Assembly: GCF_041260155.1 (NCBI RefSeq) | Contig: NC_091928.1 | Coordinates: 31,584,888 to 31,648,887 of the forward strand | Direction: 5' to 3' | Source: Ptychodera flava | Taxonomy: Eukaryota; Hemichordata; Enteropneusta; Ptychoderidae | Length of the DNA stretch: 64,000 nucleotides | Shown: one piece after another, positions 35,484 through 47,999 of the stretch | Layout: every line of letters begins with the position of its first letter | How positions within the stretch are numbered: position 1 is the first letter of the stretch | Made by a program: the position numbers and the translations under genes | Notes under the pieces: model-generated | What the model was told of the DNA's origin: nothing | Seen by the model: only the letters and a program-made list of their open reading frames with translations | Database searches by the model: none

Positions 35484-36928
35484 TTTCGATGGGTATCTCC
35501 TTCAAGGTGAACAGCTAGACGAATTGATCAAACACCGTCATTCCAAGGGCATGTGACTCAAAGTTGGCCATTGAGACTCTTTCAATGAGATGTCTTTCAC
35601 CGAATACGTGCCCAGTGAAGAGTGTTACATGGTTGTACCGAAGTCAGGACTCTACCATGTCTTCTCACAGTTAGATCTTGAGTATCCTTCATTCTGCGGA
35701 TATTTTAATTTTGTAAATCGTATTGATCAAGAAGAAGAATCGAAATACCATTTTATGGGCAAAAATTCTCAAAATAAGCCCCAACAAGTGGTAGATCAAA
35801 AAGGCACTGTAAAAATTTGAGAGTCAAAATATCTTTCCCCTAGGCGCATTCTACGTCAATGCTGTTCCCTGTTCTGCTTGCTAAAATCATGTTGACCAAC
35901 CTGTCAATTTTTAACGTCACACTGTTGAAACTTAGTCTTGACAGGTGTTCATTACACAAAAGCGACATTTTTTGCGTTATGTTGTCAAGGTTAATAGATT
36001 GTGAGCTTAATATTTACTTTACGGGAAGACTAGAAGCGCATTCTATTGAACAAAATAATAAAAACTGTCAAAGTTTTGCATCCTTTGTCCCTTTAATCAA
36101 TCAAGATTGCGTGCTATGATCACAGGCTGGCTTTCTAGATAGCAGAACGAGAGGCCATGGCCACCGAGCGGACCTCAAAAAATATCTGCATCATACTGTG
36201 TTAAGTGAGTAAATTTCACTCATTTTGTGCGATTGCCATTAATAAACGGTTGCTACATATTTCATTATGGGAGAGAGGCCCCTCTCAGTGACCAATTAAG
36301 ACCAGACGCGATTTTATACATCCGGCGGGTTGGGGTATGATATGACTCGTTAGTATGTCCGTTTCCCTTCGTCAGATTCTTCTTTTCTGTTATAACTAAA
36401 AGGGAATAAAGACAGAAGATGGGTCAGTGTACCATGTAACTGCGTTTCAATTTATGGGCCAGATTTGAGAATTTATCACAAAAAAGGGGCTTGTACATCA
36501 GAGCCTGGAGTAAGATCTCACTCCAGAGTCTGTGTATTTACTTAAAAATTGTTGTTTAAATCATGGTTATAGTTAAGCATGTCATCTGCTCTGAAATATT
36601 GGACAAATGCATATTCATCTACTTGTTTTATCTTGCAGCTAATAACGGATCGCCATATCATATTGACCTGATGAAAAGCGTTCACATCGGAAGTTTCCAT
36701 TCTGGACTGTTCCAACTGAGAGAGGGAGACAAGATCTACTTGAAAGTTTATTTACCGAGCAGCGAAGTTCAGTTAGACTGTTCTCCGGAGTCGACGTACA
36801 TGGGAATGTATCTTATCAGTGATGACCCGAGTGTGTTTAAATTATATTTTAATATGTTTATATTATTGGCAGATAACTGCCATAATCCCAGTAGAGGAAT
36901 TTACTGGTTGGAGAATTGGAATAAGTGA
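35484..36928 (+). pseudogene. Second TNF-superfamily ligand, remnant
   Basis: Two exon-like pieces match the 3' half of the gene at 17009-25956. Piece 1 (about 35484-35670) follows a TTTCTTGCTTTAG acceptor and ends in the TNF signature VVPKSGLYHVFSQ. It contains two in-frame TGA codons (35554-35556 and 35572-35574) and no GT donor directly after the CAG. Piece 2 (36641-36928) follows TTATCTTGCAG, is open in phase 1 like exon 6 of the intact gene, and reads GLFQLREGDKIYLKV then STYMGMYLI. A poly(A) signal AATAAA lies at 37164-37169. Exons for the tail, membrane anchor and stalk, and the equivalent of exon 5, were not found. I infer a tandem duplicate that decayed. Alternatively, piece 2 may still be used with exons I missed. 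Confidence 0.7.
35735..35857 (+). mobile_element. AGGTAG-family MITE, partial copy
   Basis: This is the 3' third of the family in forward orientation: 'CAACAAGTGGTAGATCA', 'CTGTAAAAATTTGAGAGTC', then 'CCCTAGGCGCATTCTACG'. It abuts the first TNF-like piece. Confidence 0.7.
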
Positions 36929-36929
36929 C

Positions 36930-38680
36930 TTGAGAACTTATTTTAGACCAACATAAGTTTCTTTTCCGCTGAAGGCAGAATGGAAGCTGATGTCATATCT
37001 AATCTAAAACATCGTTTTTCAGGTTGACATTTGTGCAAGAGAATGACAAGATTACGCGAATTTTTTGTAGGAAAAATTACTGAATTGTTGTGTGAAATAA
37101 TTGCCGAGTTCTTATTGATAAGGCCATGTATCAATTTCTGTTCTTTGTTCAAGGAAATTACTGAATAAATAAGATGAAACATTAAATTTCAAAACTCTCT
37201 TAGCCTTCTATTGATTATTTTGTTTCAAGTTTAACTCTTACCATGCCGACTATAATGCATGTGCTCAGGTTTTAGTGAACAGAATAGAAAGAAACTCATG
37301 TCTTGGGTAATTTGAAGATCGACAACATCTAAGCACTGTGTGACCTATACGCCCTTTGACGACCCATTACCCTGTATTGCTTTTTCTTGGTTCATCACCA
37401 CAAGGAAATTGCGAGAATGTAGCGAGAAATCGATACTGGTTTGCTTTTTGCGAGAATTCTCCGAGATTTTTTTTATTCATGGGCAAGAATTAGTTGAATA
37501 TTTTCTTTGCCATAAATCGGCGGGAAACAAAATTCTTACCATCAAAAAGCTAAAATTTGTATTTGCATGAATTTTTCCTCGCAGTTTGACGGCGAAAGTG
37601 ATTGATAGAACTTTGTTTCTCGTAGATTCATGGCGAGAAAATACATTCTCTCCTATTGTGTGCGAGAAAAAATAAATTTTTGCAGTATTCTGTCAAAAAC
37701 CGATAAAGTGTCAATTTATTCCCTCGCTATATTTTCCGCTAGTGTTACAAATCCCAGCTTATGATTAAAAAAACCAAAACATTTCGGTGAATCAGCAACG
37801 GAAATATTTAGAGAGAAAAGACCAATACAAGTAACTCATAAGATATCACGGCATGCATAAAGTCGAGGTTTTCTCTATGACGTTAAATGGTTCCGTTTGT
37901 ATATGTCGTGTATATAGGCAACCATTACTTCATCTCACACATTGTCAGCATCTGCTCTCTGTCAATCAACTAGTGTAAGTTGACATCACACATTGTCAGC
38001 ATCTGCTCTCTGTCAATATTACTCAGTTGAACACTGACGTATCGCCCACGCATTGGAGTCCCACAACCACATCTGATATGAATTTGATTTTCCCTGTTCA
38101 TGCTTCCAAATTTGGTTGTCCTCGAAGTTTTCACTATCACCGAAACGGATCTTAGCATTCTTTAACCGGAAAGCTAAAAACGTAAAATTTATGACTGTCA
38201 ATTTCTATGCATATACCGTGACATTTATTATTCATGTCATTGTTTAAAATGAAGCCCGTCTATAAGACCATGATTACTTATCAGTTTTATATCAATAAAG
38301 AAAGGTTTGAACGCAACTCCAAATATTTCAGGACACTAAAACAATTCAGGGAAGGAGAACAGTTTATCTACACGGAGTTTCACAGAAATTAAATAATATG
38401 TCCTCAAGGCGTATTCTACCAGCTTGAGAACACAACATGCATACATGTGAGGTGCATTAATCATGGTAAAGGGATAAAGTCGCCATTTGTCCCTTTAACA
38501 AACGCATCTCAGACGTGACTGAACTTTAATTATGTATTATAACATTGCAGTGTTTATTTGTGATGACTGTAGTTCCTTATTTGTCAACATGGAGAGTACA
38601 ATGAAAAACAAAAATACTAAAAGTCAGCAAAATTTAGGACTACAGCAAGCTACTTGCGTTTAACATTTGATGATTTATTT
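36930..38680. other. 3' flank of the TNF remnant, then nothing coding
   Basis: AATAAA at 37164-37169 may end the remnant's transcript. At 37937-38016 a 35-bp piece (ACACATTGTCAGCATCTGCT...) occurs twice, 51 bp apart. A weak trace of the AGGTAG MITE end ('AAGGCGTATTCTACC') lies at about 38407-38421. No gene was recognised. Confidence 0.4.
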
Positions 38681-39830
38681 ATTTTATTTTATTAATTTTT
38701 ATTTTATTAATAATGACTTCCACAGCCGAGGCCATTTATGGAAGACTGTTAGTAAAAATACAGATACAGAGTTAAAGCAAGAAGACAAGACGAACAAACT
38801 TTAACAAATACTGAGAAAACAATGTTTTAAAACATTTTTAAAACCATTTAAATTTACAGACAAAGGATCAATGTCATTGTGTTCGTTTAAAAGCAAATTA
38901 AATTGTCTCGGAATTCTACTAAAAAGAGAGTCACGAACACAATTAACTCTACCAAATGGCACATGAAACAAAGTAGTACGCCGAGTTGAAAACCTTGGTA
39001 CATGAAGACTAAAAAATGAAGCTAAAGCATTAACATTAAACTTTGCATTTATGCATTTGTATAAAAATATATTATCAAATATAGTCCTCCTTGATTTTAA
39101 TGACTGTAAATTGTAAATATTGCACAACGAGTCAATGTCATCACTGTAAAAACCAGTAATTCTTTTATGAAGAAATGTTAAAAATTTATGCTGTACTCTT
39201 TCAATTCTATCAGACTGGTGTTTACTAATACTGTTCCAAATAACAGAAGCATATTCAAGCTTAGACCTTACCAAGGTAAAGTACAATAATTTTAAAACGT
39301 GCACACTGTTAATACAATGGCTATTCCTCATAATAAAACCGAGAGCTTTTCTAGCACCTTGAATCATGTTATTTACATGGTCCAAAAATTTAATCTTTGG
39401 TCAATAATAACACCGAGATCTCTTATGCTACTGACTCTACTCAATGCATGAGTGTCGAGTTTGTAAGGGAAAATATGAACATTTCTTTTCAATGAAACAG
39501 TAAGAACTTTACATTTAGTAGGATTAAGATTCAATAACCAAGTGTCAGACCAGCTGATAATTCTATCGATGTCAGATTGCAGCAATAAAGAGTCAATATC
39601 CGAATCAATGATACGATAAATCTTCATGTCATCGGCAAAAAGTAACGACTCCGACACAAGATTATCAGAGATGTCATTAATGAAAAGAATAAATAAAAGT
39701 GGACCAAGGTGAGAGCCCTGAGGAACGCCCGAAAGGACGTGAAAATATGCATAGCATGGTTGTATACTTTTCCTCTGTGACACTATAGCCATGATCAATG
39801 TCCAAGACAGATTCCTCTGCATATGAAATC
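38680..39830 (-). mobile_element. Second 5'-truncated LINE (Jockey/CR1-like)
   Basis: Minus-strand frames give RT motif 4/5, SGVPQGSHLGPLLFILFIND, and FADD (39628-39639). A thumb-like block, LNPTKCKVLTVS, follows, and then in a second frame RSKLEYASVIWN and about 150 more residues to a stop near 38801. One frame change lies between the two parts (near 39375-39395). The 3' end runs into ATTTTATTAATAAAAT-rich sequence at 38670-38710. It lacks the endonuclease and the front of RT. The motif style differs from the LINE at 4.6-6.0 kb, so it belongs to another clade. Confidence 0.88.
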
Positions 39831-40690
39831 CATGATGACTTTCTCAACAGTTATAATACTTGTATACGCTACAAGACACCTTAACCTTGATATGAACTAT
39901 GATTCTGTTTAAAACATTCATCAAATGAATTCAATCTACTTCAGCTGTCCAATAAAGCAATGTATAATGATGCAATGTCTACCTATGACAACAATCCTCT
40001 CTGTCAGTGATGACTTTCTCCCAATTCCACCAAGGTTGGTATTCTTTATCCATCCACGAACATGAACCCTTTTTAGCTTTGGTATTGAAGTTTGCATCCA
40101 CAGCATTCTAAGACCCTGATCGAGGTTTTTCTGTCTGAACTCTGAACCGTTTGCTTGTGCGACGTTGTTAAGACCAGGGAGAAATTCAAATTCACAAGCT
40201 GGCACAAGGACACAGCTATTATTCTGATTATTCAATGGAAACATCAGACAATGGCCTAAGGATTCCATGCACCGATCTCAATGCGCTACGTAATATGTAC
40301 GTTGTGTTTGATTTCGATTGTGAGCTCACGTTTGAGAAACATCATACTCTTTTCACTGATTATTGCCATGCTAATCAATGGTTTGCTGACCTATTTACAT
40401 TAAATTGAATTAACTTTTTCAAGACATTTTGACTTTTGATGACATACATTTCATGAGGTAGTTGATACATACATTTGAAGTAGTCGGTCATTGACAGCAC
40501 AGGAAACCTTTCCTCCACTCAATATTCATCGATCAATTGTCTTGACCTCAACAGTGTCAGGGGCACATTCCTCACGAATGCGTACTAAAATTATAAAGTG
40601 TGTGATATAGGCCAAATGAAAAAGACAAAATTACGGTACAAATATATCAATCCCTACGTTTCAAAGGAAAAACGACATAAAGCTGGTAGG
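39831..40690. other. Unresolved segment with one unidentified minus-strand frame
   Basis: A 110-codon minus-strand frame (40268 to 39936) is open and not low-complexity (FLPGLNNVAQANGSEF), but it matches no family I recognise. No splice context was confirmed. The rest is AT-rich and featureless. Confidence 0.3.
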
Positions 40691-40699
40691 TATATCATA

Positions 40700-43010
40700 T
40701 AACGCACTTAGCCAAATTTATAAAATCTCTATTTATTTGTAGCATGCAACAGGATAATTGAATGTCAGCCAGGGTATTAAAATTCTATTATTGAACGCCC
40801 TACAACAAGTCATGTATTTACATACACAATGTCACTTTGGATGACAGCAGTGTCTAAATATTACTAAAGTCACTAAGTTTGGGTCATTGCCTGGATCAGC
40901 AAAATATCTTGTAGCAAATTTGATTCAATCATAAAGTGAACAAATATTTCAAACTTTGTGAGGGGAAAAATGTCACAGAAATTGAAGTACTTGTCATGAT
41001 CCATTTGAATGTTACTACCGGTATTTGATTTCAGTGAGGTCAGACTAAACAATGTAGCTCAAAATGAATAAGATGGAAGAAACTAAATCTGAAATTAAAG
41101 ACTTGACTACAATGCTAGCAAATTACAATCACCTTTACTTGACATCCAGGACCTGTTTGATACAGATCTATCTTAAATACATATTTATCAACCATAAGAT
41201 GGCCGGTATTATGGGATGTCTTGGAATCTAGAGTAGAAGTCAAATGCTGCAGAAGTTACATTTTGATGAAATATCAAGTTAAGGAGTTGTTGACATAATG
41301 TTGGCAGACATGGAACTGCTTGCAAAATTCCTAAAAAAACGGTGCCAAGAGAAGTTAAATATTAATACATGCATTGAAATGTCAATGATTAGGAAACAAA
41401 TGGTACTTCAGGCTATCAACACTACCAATGCCTGTAAACTGGACTTTGGTACCAACCTACCGGTACATTGGTCTGGTTCCAAATCACCAGTGGTCATACA
41501 TGCAGTATTTCTGGGTGTCAGTCTGGTTCTAACTACTTCCCTGTGGATTACCCTTTAACTTCAGCTTCATATTTCCATGTATCTGCAAATCAGGATAGAC
41601 CAGTGAATGAGCTCGAGATTTATATACTAAGGTATGTGAGACCAGTTTCACAGGAAGTATTAATTGTGTAGTTAAAGCGTGTGCTGAATTTTCAACCAAA
41701 TGCCATTGCCTACCAAAGGTCAACTTTCGGCAAGTATGGTGACTTAATTTATTGCCTTGTTTTTGCATGATCAGTTGCCGAGCAAATATCCTACTAAAAT
41801 TTCATCTTTTATCATAAAAAATTACCAAAAATTACCACTATGATTCTTTTGTTGGGTGATTATACCTTGATGAAGTGAATTCAGACGATGAAAGCCTTAT
41901 CATACACGCTATAAATTTGCTAGTTCTTTACCTGAGACAATACAAATCGGTTTACTGAAGCTTGGATATAACGGCAACCCTAATTCAATTCAACTATTAC
42001 AGCTAACAAGTGACCTGGAGGCTGGCATATGCAAATTTCATCATCATTTGTACGAAACTGAATGACGTCATCCTTACTGACATAAAACCTTATCTGTTTG
42101 TTTCCGGATTCCGTATAAACATTTTGAGAGAAAAAGAGAAACAAAATTTTGAAAGTTTACAACTGCTAATTGTTTGAGAATATCTAATGGCTACATTGCT
42201 AAAAAGCCATAAGTATCAAAGTTGAAAGCTGTAAAACCAGCAATATTTGAGGAAATTGTTTCTCGGACACAGAGTGAAAATTTTGCTGTAAAATATTGCG
42301 AATGCAGTTTTTATCATTATTTGAACAAAACTGAGATATAATAACATACTGTCAAATTCAAAACCAAGTGCAATTCCTATTTGTTGGATGTGTACAGAGA
42401 AGATTTTTGAAGAGCAAGTAAAAAGCGTTTATAAAGATTCCTAAATCGTAATAAGGGCATTAATGAGAAGCTTTGCTTTGAAGTTGAATGCTGACAGACA
42501 AACAAAATCAGAGAAAATAACAGTTTTACAAAAATTGAGAACATGTAGCTAAGAAAATCTGCAAATACATTTTTCCTTGTCTTTTGAACAAATCTAAATG
42601 CAGTCGTTGAAGATTTTCCAAGCAGCAGTTTTAGAGAAAAAAAAAGCAAAGTTGACATAGGTCACCAGACAATGATGGATGGCTCCATGTTGCTTACAAT
42701 GGAGCTACAAAATTCTCATTCAGTAATTTCTAAATATCCAAAATATAGATCATAAGTTGATAGTATACTAGAATATGTATTATCTGTCAGATACCTGCAA
42801 CAGATATTAAAAATACACAGAGTATTCTCAGAGAATTCAGTGTGAGTTGACTGACCCCACAAAGGTCATCATAAATCACCAGTTTAGAATGGTGTAAATG
42901 TTTGTAATTATGTGTGGAAATTTGTGTTGATGCAAACCACAGGCACTGAAACAAGATTTTTAGCTTCTCGTCTGTTTACAGAGAGAGAAGTTATTCAAGT
43001 TCAAAAATGG
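40700..43010 (+). repeat. Segmental repeat, copy 1
   Basis: Non-coding segment whose ordered landmarks recur three more times in the window. They are AGCCAGGGTATTA (40765), CAGTGAGGTCAGACTAAACA (41032), CTGTAAACTGGACTTTGGT (41433), GCATATGCAAATTTCATCAT (42026), TTGAATGCTGACAGAC (42484) and TACAATGGAGCTACAAAATT (42697). Copies start near 44565, 48000 and 55918. Confidence 0.8.
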
Positions 43011-44560
43011 CGTGAAAGCAACGCCGCCGTCTCTCAACCTCCAGGCATTCTGATGGGTCATCTCAGAAACTGTTGGGGTGTTCATAGTTCGGGTTGAGGT
43101 ACAGGAGAGCGATTTTGTGGCAAAAATCAAATGGGACTTAGCCAATGTTAAGCCTTTCTTCATGCGTACTTAGTTGACTGCAACCTATTACAGACAACTG
43201 AGCTGACATTGTAGGGCAATTCATTTGTGTTTGCTTGTTTTGTGTGCACTAGGTGTGTTCGGTACAGAGTCATACAGATTAAAACGACTAAAAATTTGAG
43301 ATGGGGAAATCTAACATCGGCGTTTATGGCGGCCATGTTTACAACTAATACTCAGATCAGGGGCCGTGCTGGGCCAGCATAAACGTTGCAGTGAGAATGC
43401 CGCAGATGTCAAGTCTGAGCTAGGACTCAGGTCAACCCCTTGACTCCCGGTTCAGGGGCATTGGGAACTGTTCTCAAGTATTATTTTAAGTCAGACTCAG
43501 ATCAGGGGCGGTGCTGGGCAAGAGTAAACATTCCAGTAAGAATGCCGGCATAGTGAAACGTAGGGGTAATTATGACATCTGGAATTATCATGGATCCAAA
43601 TTTTTCATCGGTTCTTGTGTGTCTTACATGGAAAAAATGCAAAAATTGGTCCGCAATTAAAAAATCAATCTCAGCTTCATTTCTGGATCAGATTTTACAA
43701 CAAATTGATACCGAATGTAACAAAATTATGTTCACAGCCTTCAAAGCTGTCTCACAACATATCCTGGGGTGGTATAGGTCATTTAAGGTCACAGACTGAG
43801 AAAATTACCTGAAATATACAACACTTTGAGCAGATGATTTATCTAATAACATCCCTCGGGACTTTTTATACCATATTACAAAGCTATCAGACAAGTAGTT
43901 TTTAGAGAACAAGATTTCTTGACCAAAAAGTCAACATTGTCTTAAAAATACAAATTTGCATATCTCAGGATAATTTCCAAATACCCAACTATTGCCATCC
44001 CTGGGCATCTGTATACCAAATATAAAATCTATCTGTGTAGTGGTTTTAAAGAAAAAATATTTTTAAACTTTTCTGACCCAAAATAATAAAAATTACCCTA
44101 AAACGGTAATTTTGCTAATTTTGCCGTAATTTCAGCACAGCATAAGGGTAACAACCTTGCAAACACCCAACCCCAATTTGAGAGTAGCTGGGCCCGTGCT
44201 TTCAGAGAGAAATAATTTTTACTTAAAATGAGGAAAATATCAAAAATATTCAGCAAAAATACAAAATTCAAGATATCTTCACAATATACATACAACTTGA
44301 TACAGTCCTCCTAAGTTAGTTGCATACTAATTTTCAAAGCAATCAAAATAGCGGTTCTTGAGTAATTTTTTACCATTTTCACATTTTCTTAGCTCATTTG
44401 CATAATCTGGGCAATGCAAACTTCATTCGAACAAAATCACATCTACAGCCCAGGATGCATACATAAATACCATGCTAAAATGTGCAGTGGTTCGCGAATT
44501 TTTGATGTTGATGGACAAACTATACGCACATACATGTACATGTATATACATATAGACGCC
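43011..44560. other. Spacer between segmental copies 1 and 2
   Basis: No gene. A direct repeat (CAGATCAGGGGCNGTGCTGGGC with flanking matches) occurs near 43351 and 43498, about 147 bp apart. The remainder is AT-rich with frames under 80 codons. Confidence 0.45.
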
Positions 44561-45186
44561 ACCCAATTCAGCTTATACGATAACCTCACATTGGTATACC
44601 AAATGTGAGCTAAACATTAATACATGCATTGAAATGCCAATGATTGGCAAACAAATAATACATCAGGCTTTCAACAGTCCTAATGTCTGTAACGTGGACT
44701 TTGGTCGATGTAACAATTAGTACTTACTGGTACATCGGCCTGGTCCCAAATCACCTGGGGTCACATGTGCAGTACTGTAACTCTGCATGTCAGTCAGTTT
44801 CTAACTGCTTCCCTGTGGATTGCTTAGAACTTCAGCTCAGATTTCCATGTTTCTACAAAAAGGATAGACCAGTGAACGAGATTTATACATAACAATACTA
44901 AAGTAGCTTATGTGAGACAATTTTACAAAAAGAATTTGTGTGGTTAGCTTGTGCTAAATTTCCCACCAAATGGCGGTATTTACCAAAAGGTCAACTTAGC
45001 AAGCATAATGACTTTTATTGCCCTGTTTGTGCATGGTCAGTTGTCCAACAAATATCCTGCTAATGTTTTTTTTATATCATAAAATGCTACAAAAAAATTA
45101 CTGTTATGATTCTTTTCGTTGACTGATTATAACTTGATGATGTGAATTCTGATGAAGAAGGCCATCACATACTTGTTATAAATTTA

Positions 45187-46377
45187 ACCCTTTGAGCGCT
45201 GTAATTTTTCCCGCCAAAAATTTTGATGCAACATTTTACAGATTTTATTAAGTTTCATGTATTTTTTTTCATAATTTTGGACTAAATGGACATTATATTT
45301 TATTGGCTACAGATTTTTATCAAACTTTTAGCAAAAAATTAGAAAAATATTGATTGGTGTACATATGATAAAGGTGACAAAATTTGACTTTGGCGCTTAA
45401 GGTGGTTGGAAAGGCAATTTTTGCACCAATTCTTTTCTCAGGGTTAATGTCAAGTTTCAAGTGTTAGAATCAAGATATTTAGTTCAAATTTTCAGGATAA
45501 CTCCCTAGTTAATATTTTCTCCAAAGAATATAAAAATTGTATATTTGCAGCCATGATTTTGAAATATGACACCAGTAAATATTAAAATTTAATTTTTCAT
45601 ATTTTTTTTACATATTTGAATTTAATAACAATTGGATAGTATTAATATTACCAAATTAGTTATAAATATGTTGACACTATTTATTGCAAGATTTGTACGG
45701 CAGGATTTGTAAATAAAATTTGTTTTTATGATTTTATATGGGTTTATATATCAAAAAATTATTAAAAATTCTTTCAAATTTCAAAATGTGATTTTTCAAA
45801 AAATACTTCAAATACAGGAAAATTGTGCCGTACAAATCTTATCTGTAACCTTGTTAGTAGGCTGTAAAAATTCCATGTCCATATCTCATTTCAAAGTTGG
45901 ATTAAATTAGTATACAATTATGTAGAAAACTGTTATTCTGTCAAAAATGTTGAAAACAAGCCATATTTGCACCCCTCTTTTGAAGTCATAGAGCAGTTTT
46001 TTTTGGTTAATCTCACTTTTGACACCTCTTTGACACTCAAAGAATCTAAAAATGCATTTACAATAGCAGTCACTCACTCTGAATGCCAGCACCGCCTTGT
46101 CAAACTTTCCTGAAAAACAGCAAATAATGACTTTCCCTTTTCAAACATTTTATCAAAAGCTAGGGGACCTCTACCATAGTTAATACACTAAGGACTCCCC
46201 AACTTCTTCTTATTTGGTCAGTTTTTCAGAAGTTTTAACAGGCTATAACTCTGCAATGCCTTTGTGCCCAAATGTCTAGTTTTTTTTATTCACAGAGAAT
46301 GTTGACTACTTTTATATTTTAATATTTTTTTTGAAATTTATAACTGACGCTCTAGCCTTTCCAACCACCTTAAGGGT
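45187..46377. mobile_element. ACCCTTTNAGCGC MITE split by another MITE
   Basis: The outer element starts ACCCTTTGAGCGCTGTAATT and ends CTTAAGGGT, with TA on both sides (45185-45186 and 46378-46379). Without the inner element it would be about 220 bp, the size of its relative at 16201-16417. Confidence 0.85.
45400..46370. mobile_element. AGGTGGTTGGAAAGGC element nested in a MITE
   Basis: A 971-bp element with perfect 16-bp terminal inverted repeats (AGGTGGTTGGAAAGGC and GCCTTTCCAACCACCT). A TA copy lies on each side (45398-45399 and 46371-46372). The interior is AT-rich and non-coding. The TA target and AGGT ends suggest a Tc1/mariner-related mobiliser, perhaps shared with the AGGTAG family. 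Confidence 0.9.
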
Positions 46378-46761
46378 TAATAGTTCTTAACCTGAGGCAA
46401 ATACAAATCGGTTTACTTTAGCTTGGATAACATTTTTGTAACTCAAATAATTCAACTATTAAAGGTAACAAATGACCTAGAAGTTGGCATATGCAACTTT
46501 CATCATCCTTTGTACAAAACTGAATGAGACATCCCTATCGATATGAAACCAAATTTTATTGCTTCTGAATAAGTTGCAGATAAAAAATGAGAAACTTTTA
46601 AGTTTATATCTGCAAATTGTTTAAGAATATTTAACAAAATTTCTTTATGCAAATATTACAAAAATAAGTTTCCAAAAACTTGACAAGGGCATTAATAAGA
46701 AGCTATGATTTGAATTTGAAAGCTGACAGACAATCACTATCAGAGAACAAGTTGTCGTTGA

Positions 46762-47265
46762 TGACAGTCCCCACTTGTTAATGGGTATTTTGATTCCAGG
46801 TGCATGGAGAGGATAGTGTCCTCTTCATTAATTAGGTCTGTGTTTAAAAATGCTGTGATACAGATAGGGCTTCATGGCTGACAATCAGTTAGATGGTGGT
46901 GAAAACATAACACCAATCTAAGCTGCCATCCTAATTACAAAAGGCCATTAAATCAGTCAGTAATCGATTGACAGGATGTTGCTAAACATTTTTGCATCCT
47001 ATTATAAAACTGACAAATTATCACCTGTACCATTTTTCATAAAGTTTATTGCAGTGCTTCTGGGCATTCACCCTCAAAACAAGAAAATTACTATATGCAA
47101 ATCAGCATATTTATGAAAGTCATACTGCTATAGGTCATTGATTTGTACTGGTATTTACAACACTGTGAGATCAACATCTGTACCAAGCTTCATCAAATTT
47201 GATGCAGTATTTGTGGACATATCACTCTAATTAAGAAAGTTCATTAAATATGCAATTAAAAATTA
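46762..47265 (-). mobile_element. Inverted partial copy of the 11.2-kb element tail
   Basis: Begins GATGACAGTCCCCACTTGTT, the inverse of the right end at about 12745-12770. It continues with 'TTAATTAGGTCTGTG', 'TTAGATGGTGGTGAAAACAT', 'CTAATTACAAAAGG', 'TCATCAAATTTGATGCAGTA' and 'CTAATTAAGAAAGTTCATTAA'. The tandem array part is absent. Confidence 0.8.
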
Positions 47266-47995
47266 ACATAACACTGATAAGTGTGTATAACCAAAGCACT
47301 CTGCATGAGAGTGAACTAACTCATCTATACAAATGATCCTAGCATTTTGGATTCTGCCATCTGCGTAATCAGCGCTGTGTACCCCGTGTAGTCTCCTGAC
47401 CAGTGAATCACGTGGCTCACGAAACAAGTTGTAGAGATGAAATTGTAAAACCATTTCACCAGCAACCCTTATATATACCAAATGTGAGCTAATATGTTGA
47501 CTTCCAGCATTTAATGAATGCTATTTCATTCATTTTTCTGAATGGCTGATTGTGCACGATGCCAACAGTTACAGGAGAATACTGTCTTCTTAGGAATTTT
47601 GTGCAAATTATGAGTTTACCAGCCGTAATGATTAAAATAAATTCGTTCAGAAAAGCAGCTAAGTTCATCATCTACTCCTTCAAGGTATGTTGAAAGTTTC
47701 CACTTAAAATCAGAAATCCTGAAAAATTTTGGACTTAATACTTGCACACATCGAGCTTGTATAGATATGATAAAAACCACATGCATTCTGACAGACTTTG
47801 TCGGTAGAAATACAGATGCAAACCAACAGTACATGTATCTTGAACAGTTAGATTTAGCTTCCGGTTGAAGATGAAATATATCTTGAAATTCATTTCAAAC
47901 AACTCCATATGCCATCCTATATAATCTTCATTTACCAAAGTCCACCACATTTCATAGTTTAAGTTTGATAGTATACCAGTATATAGTAATTCGTG
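47266..47995. other. Intergenic, nothing recognised
   Basis: Short frames only on the minus strand. TATATACCAAATGTGAGCTA at 47472-47491 echoes the start of the segmental repeats at 44590 and 55948. Confidence 0.4.
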
Positions 47996-47999
47996 TATG

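Larger units (their letters stand above)
44565..46760 (+). repeat. Segmental repeat, copy 2
   Basis: Starts TTCAGCTTATACGATAACC and has TGTAACGTGGACTTTGGTC (44688) and GTTGGCATATGCAACTTTC (46484). It ends near GAAAGCTGACAGACAATC. It is interrupted by the nested MITE pair at 45187-46377. Confidence 0.75.

Noticed and set aside
39936-40268. 110-codon minus-strand frame
   Set aside because: Not low-complexity, but no family, splice site or neighbour supports it, so it is noted only as unresolved.
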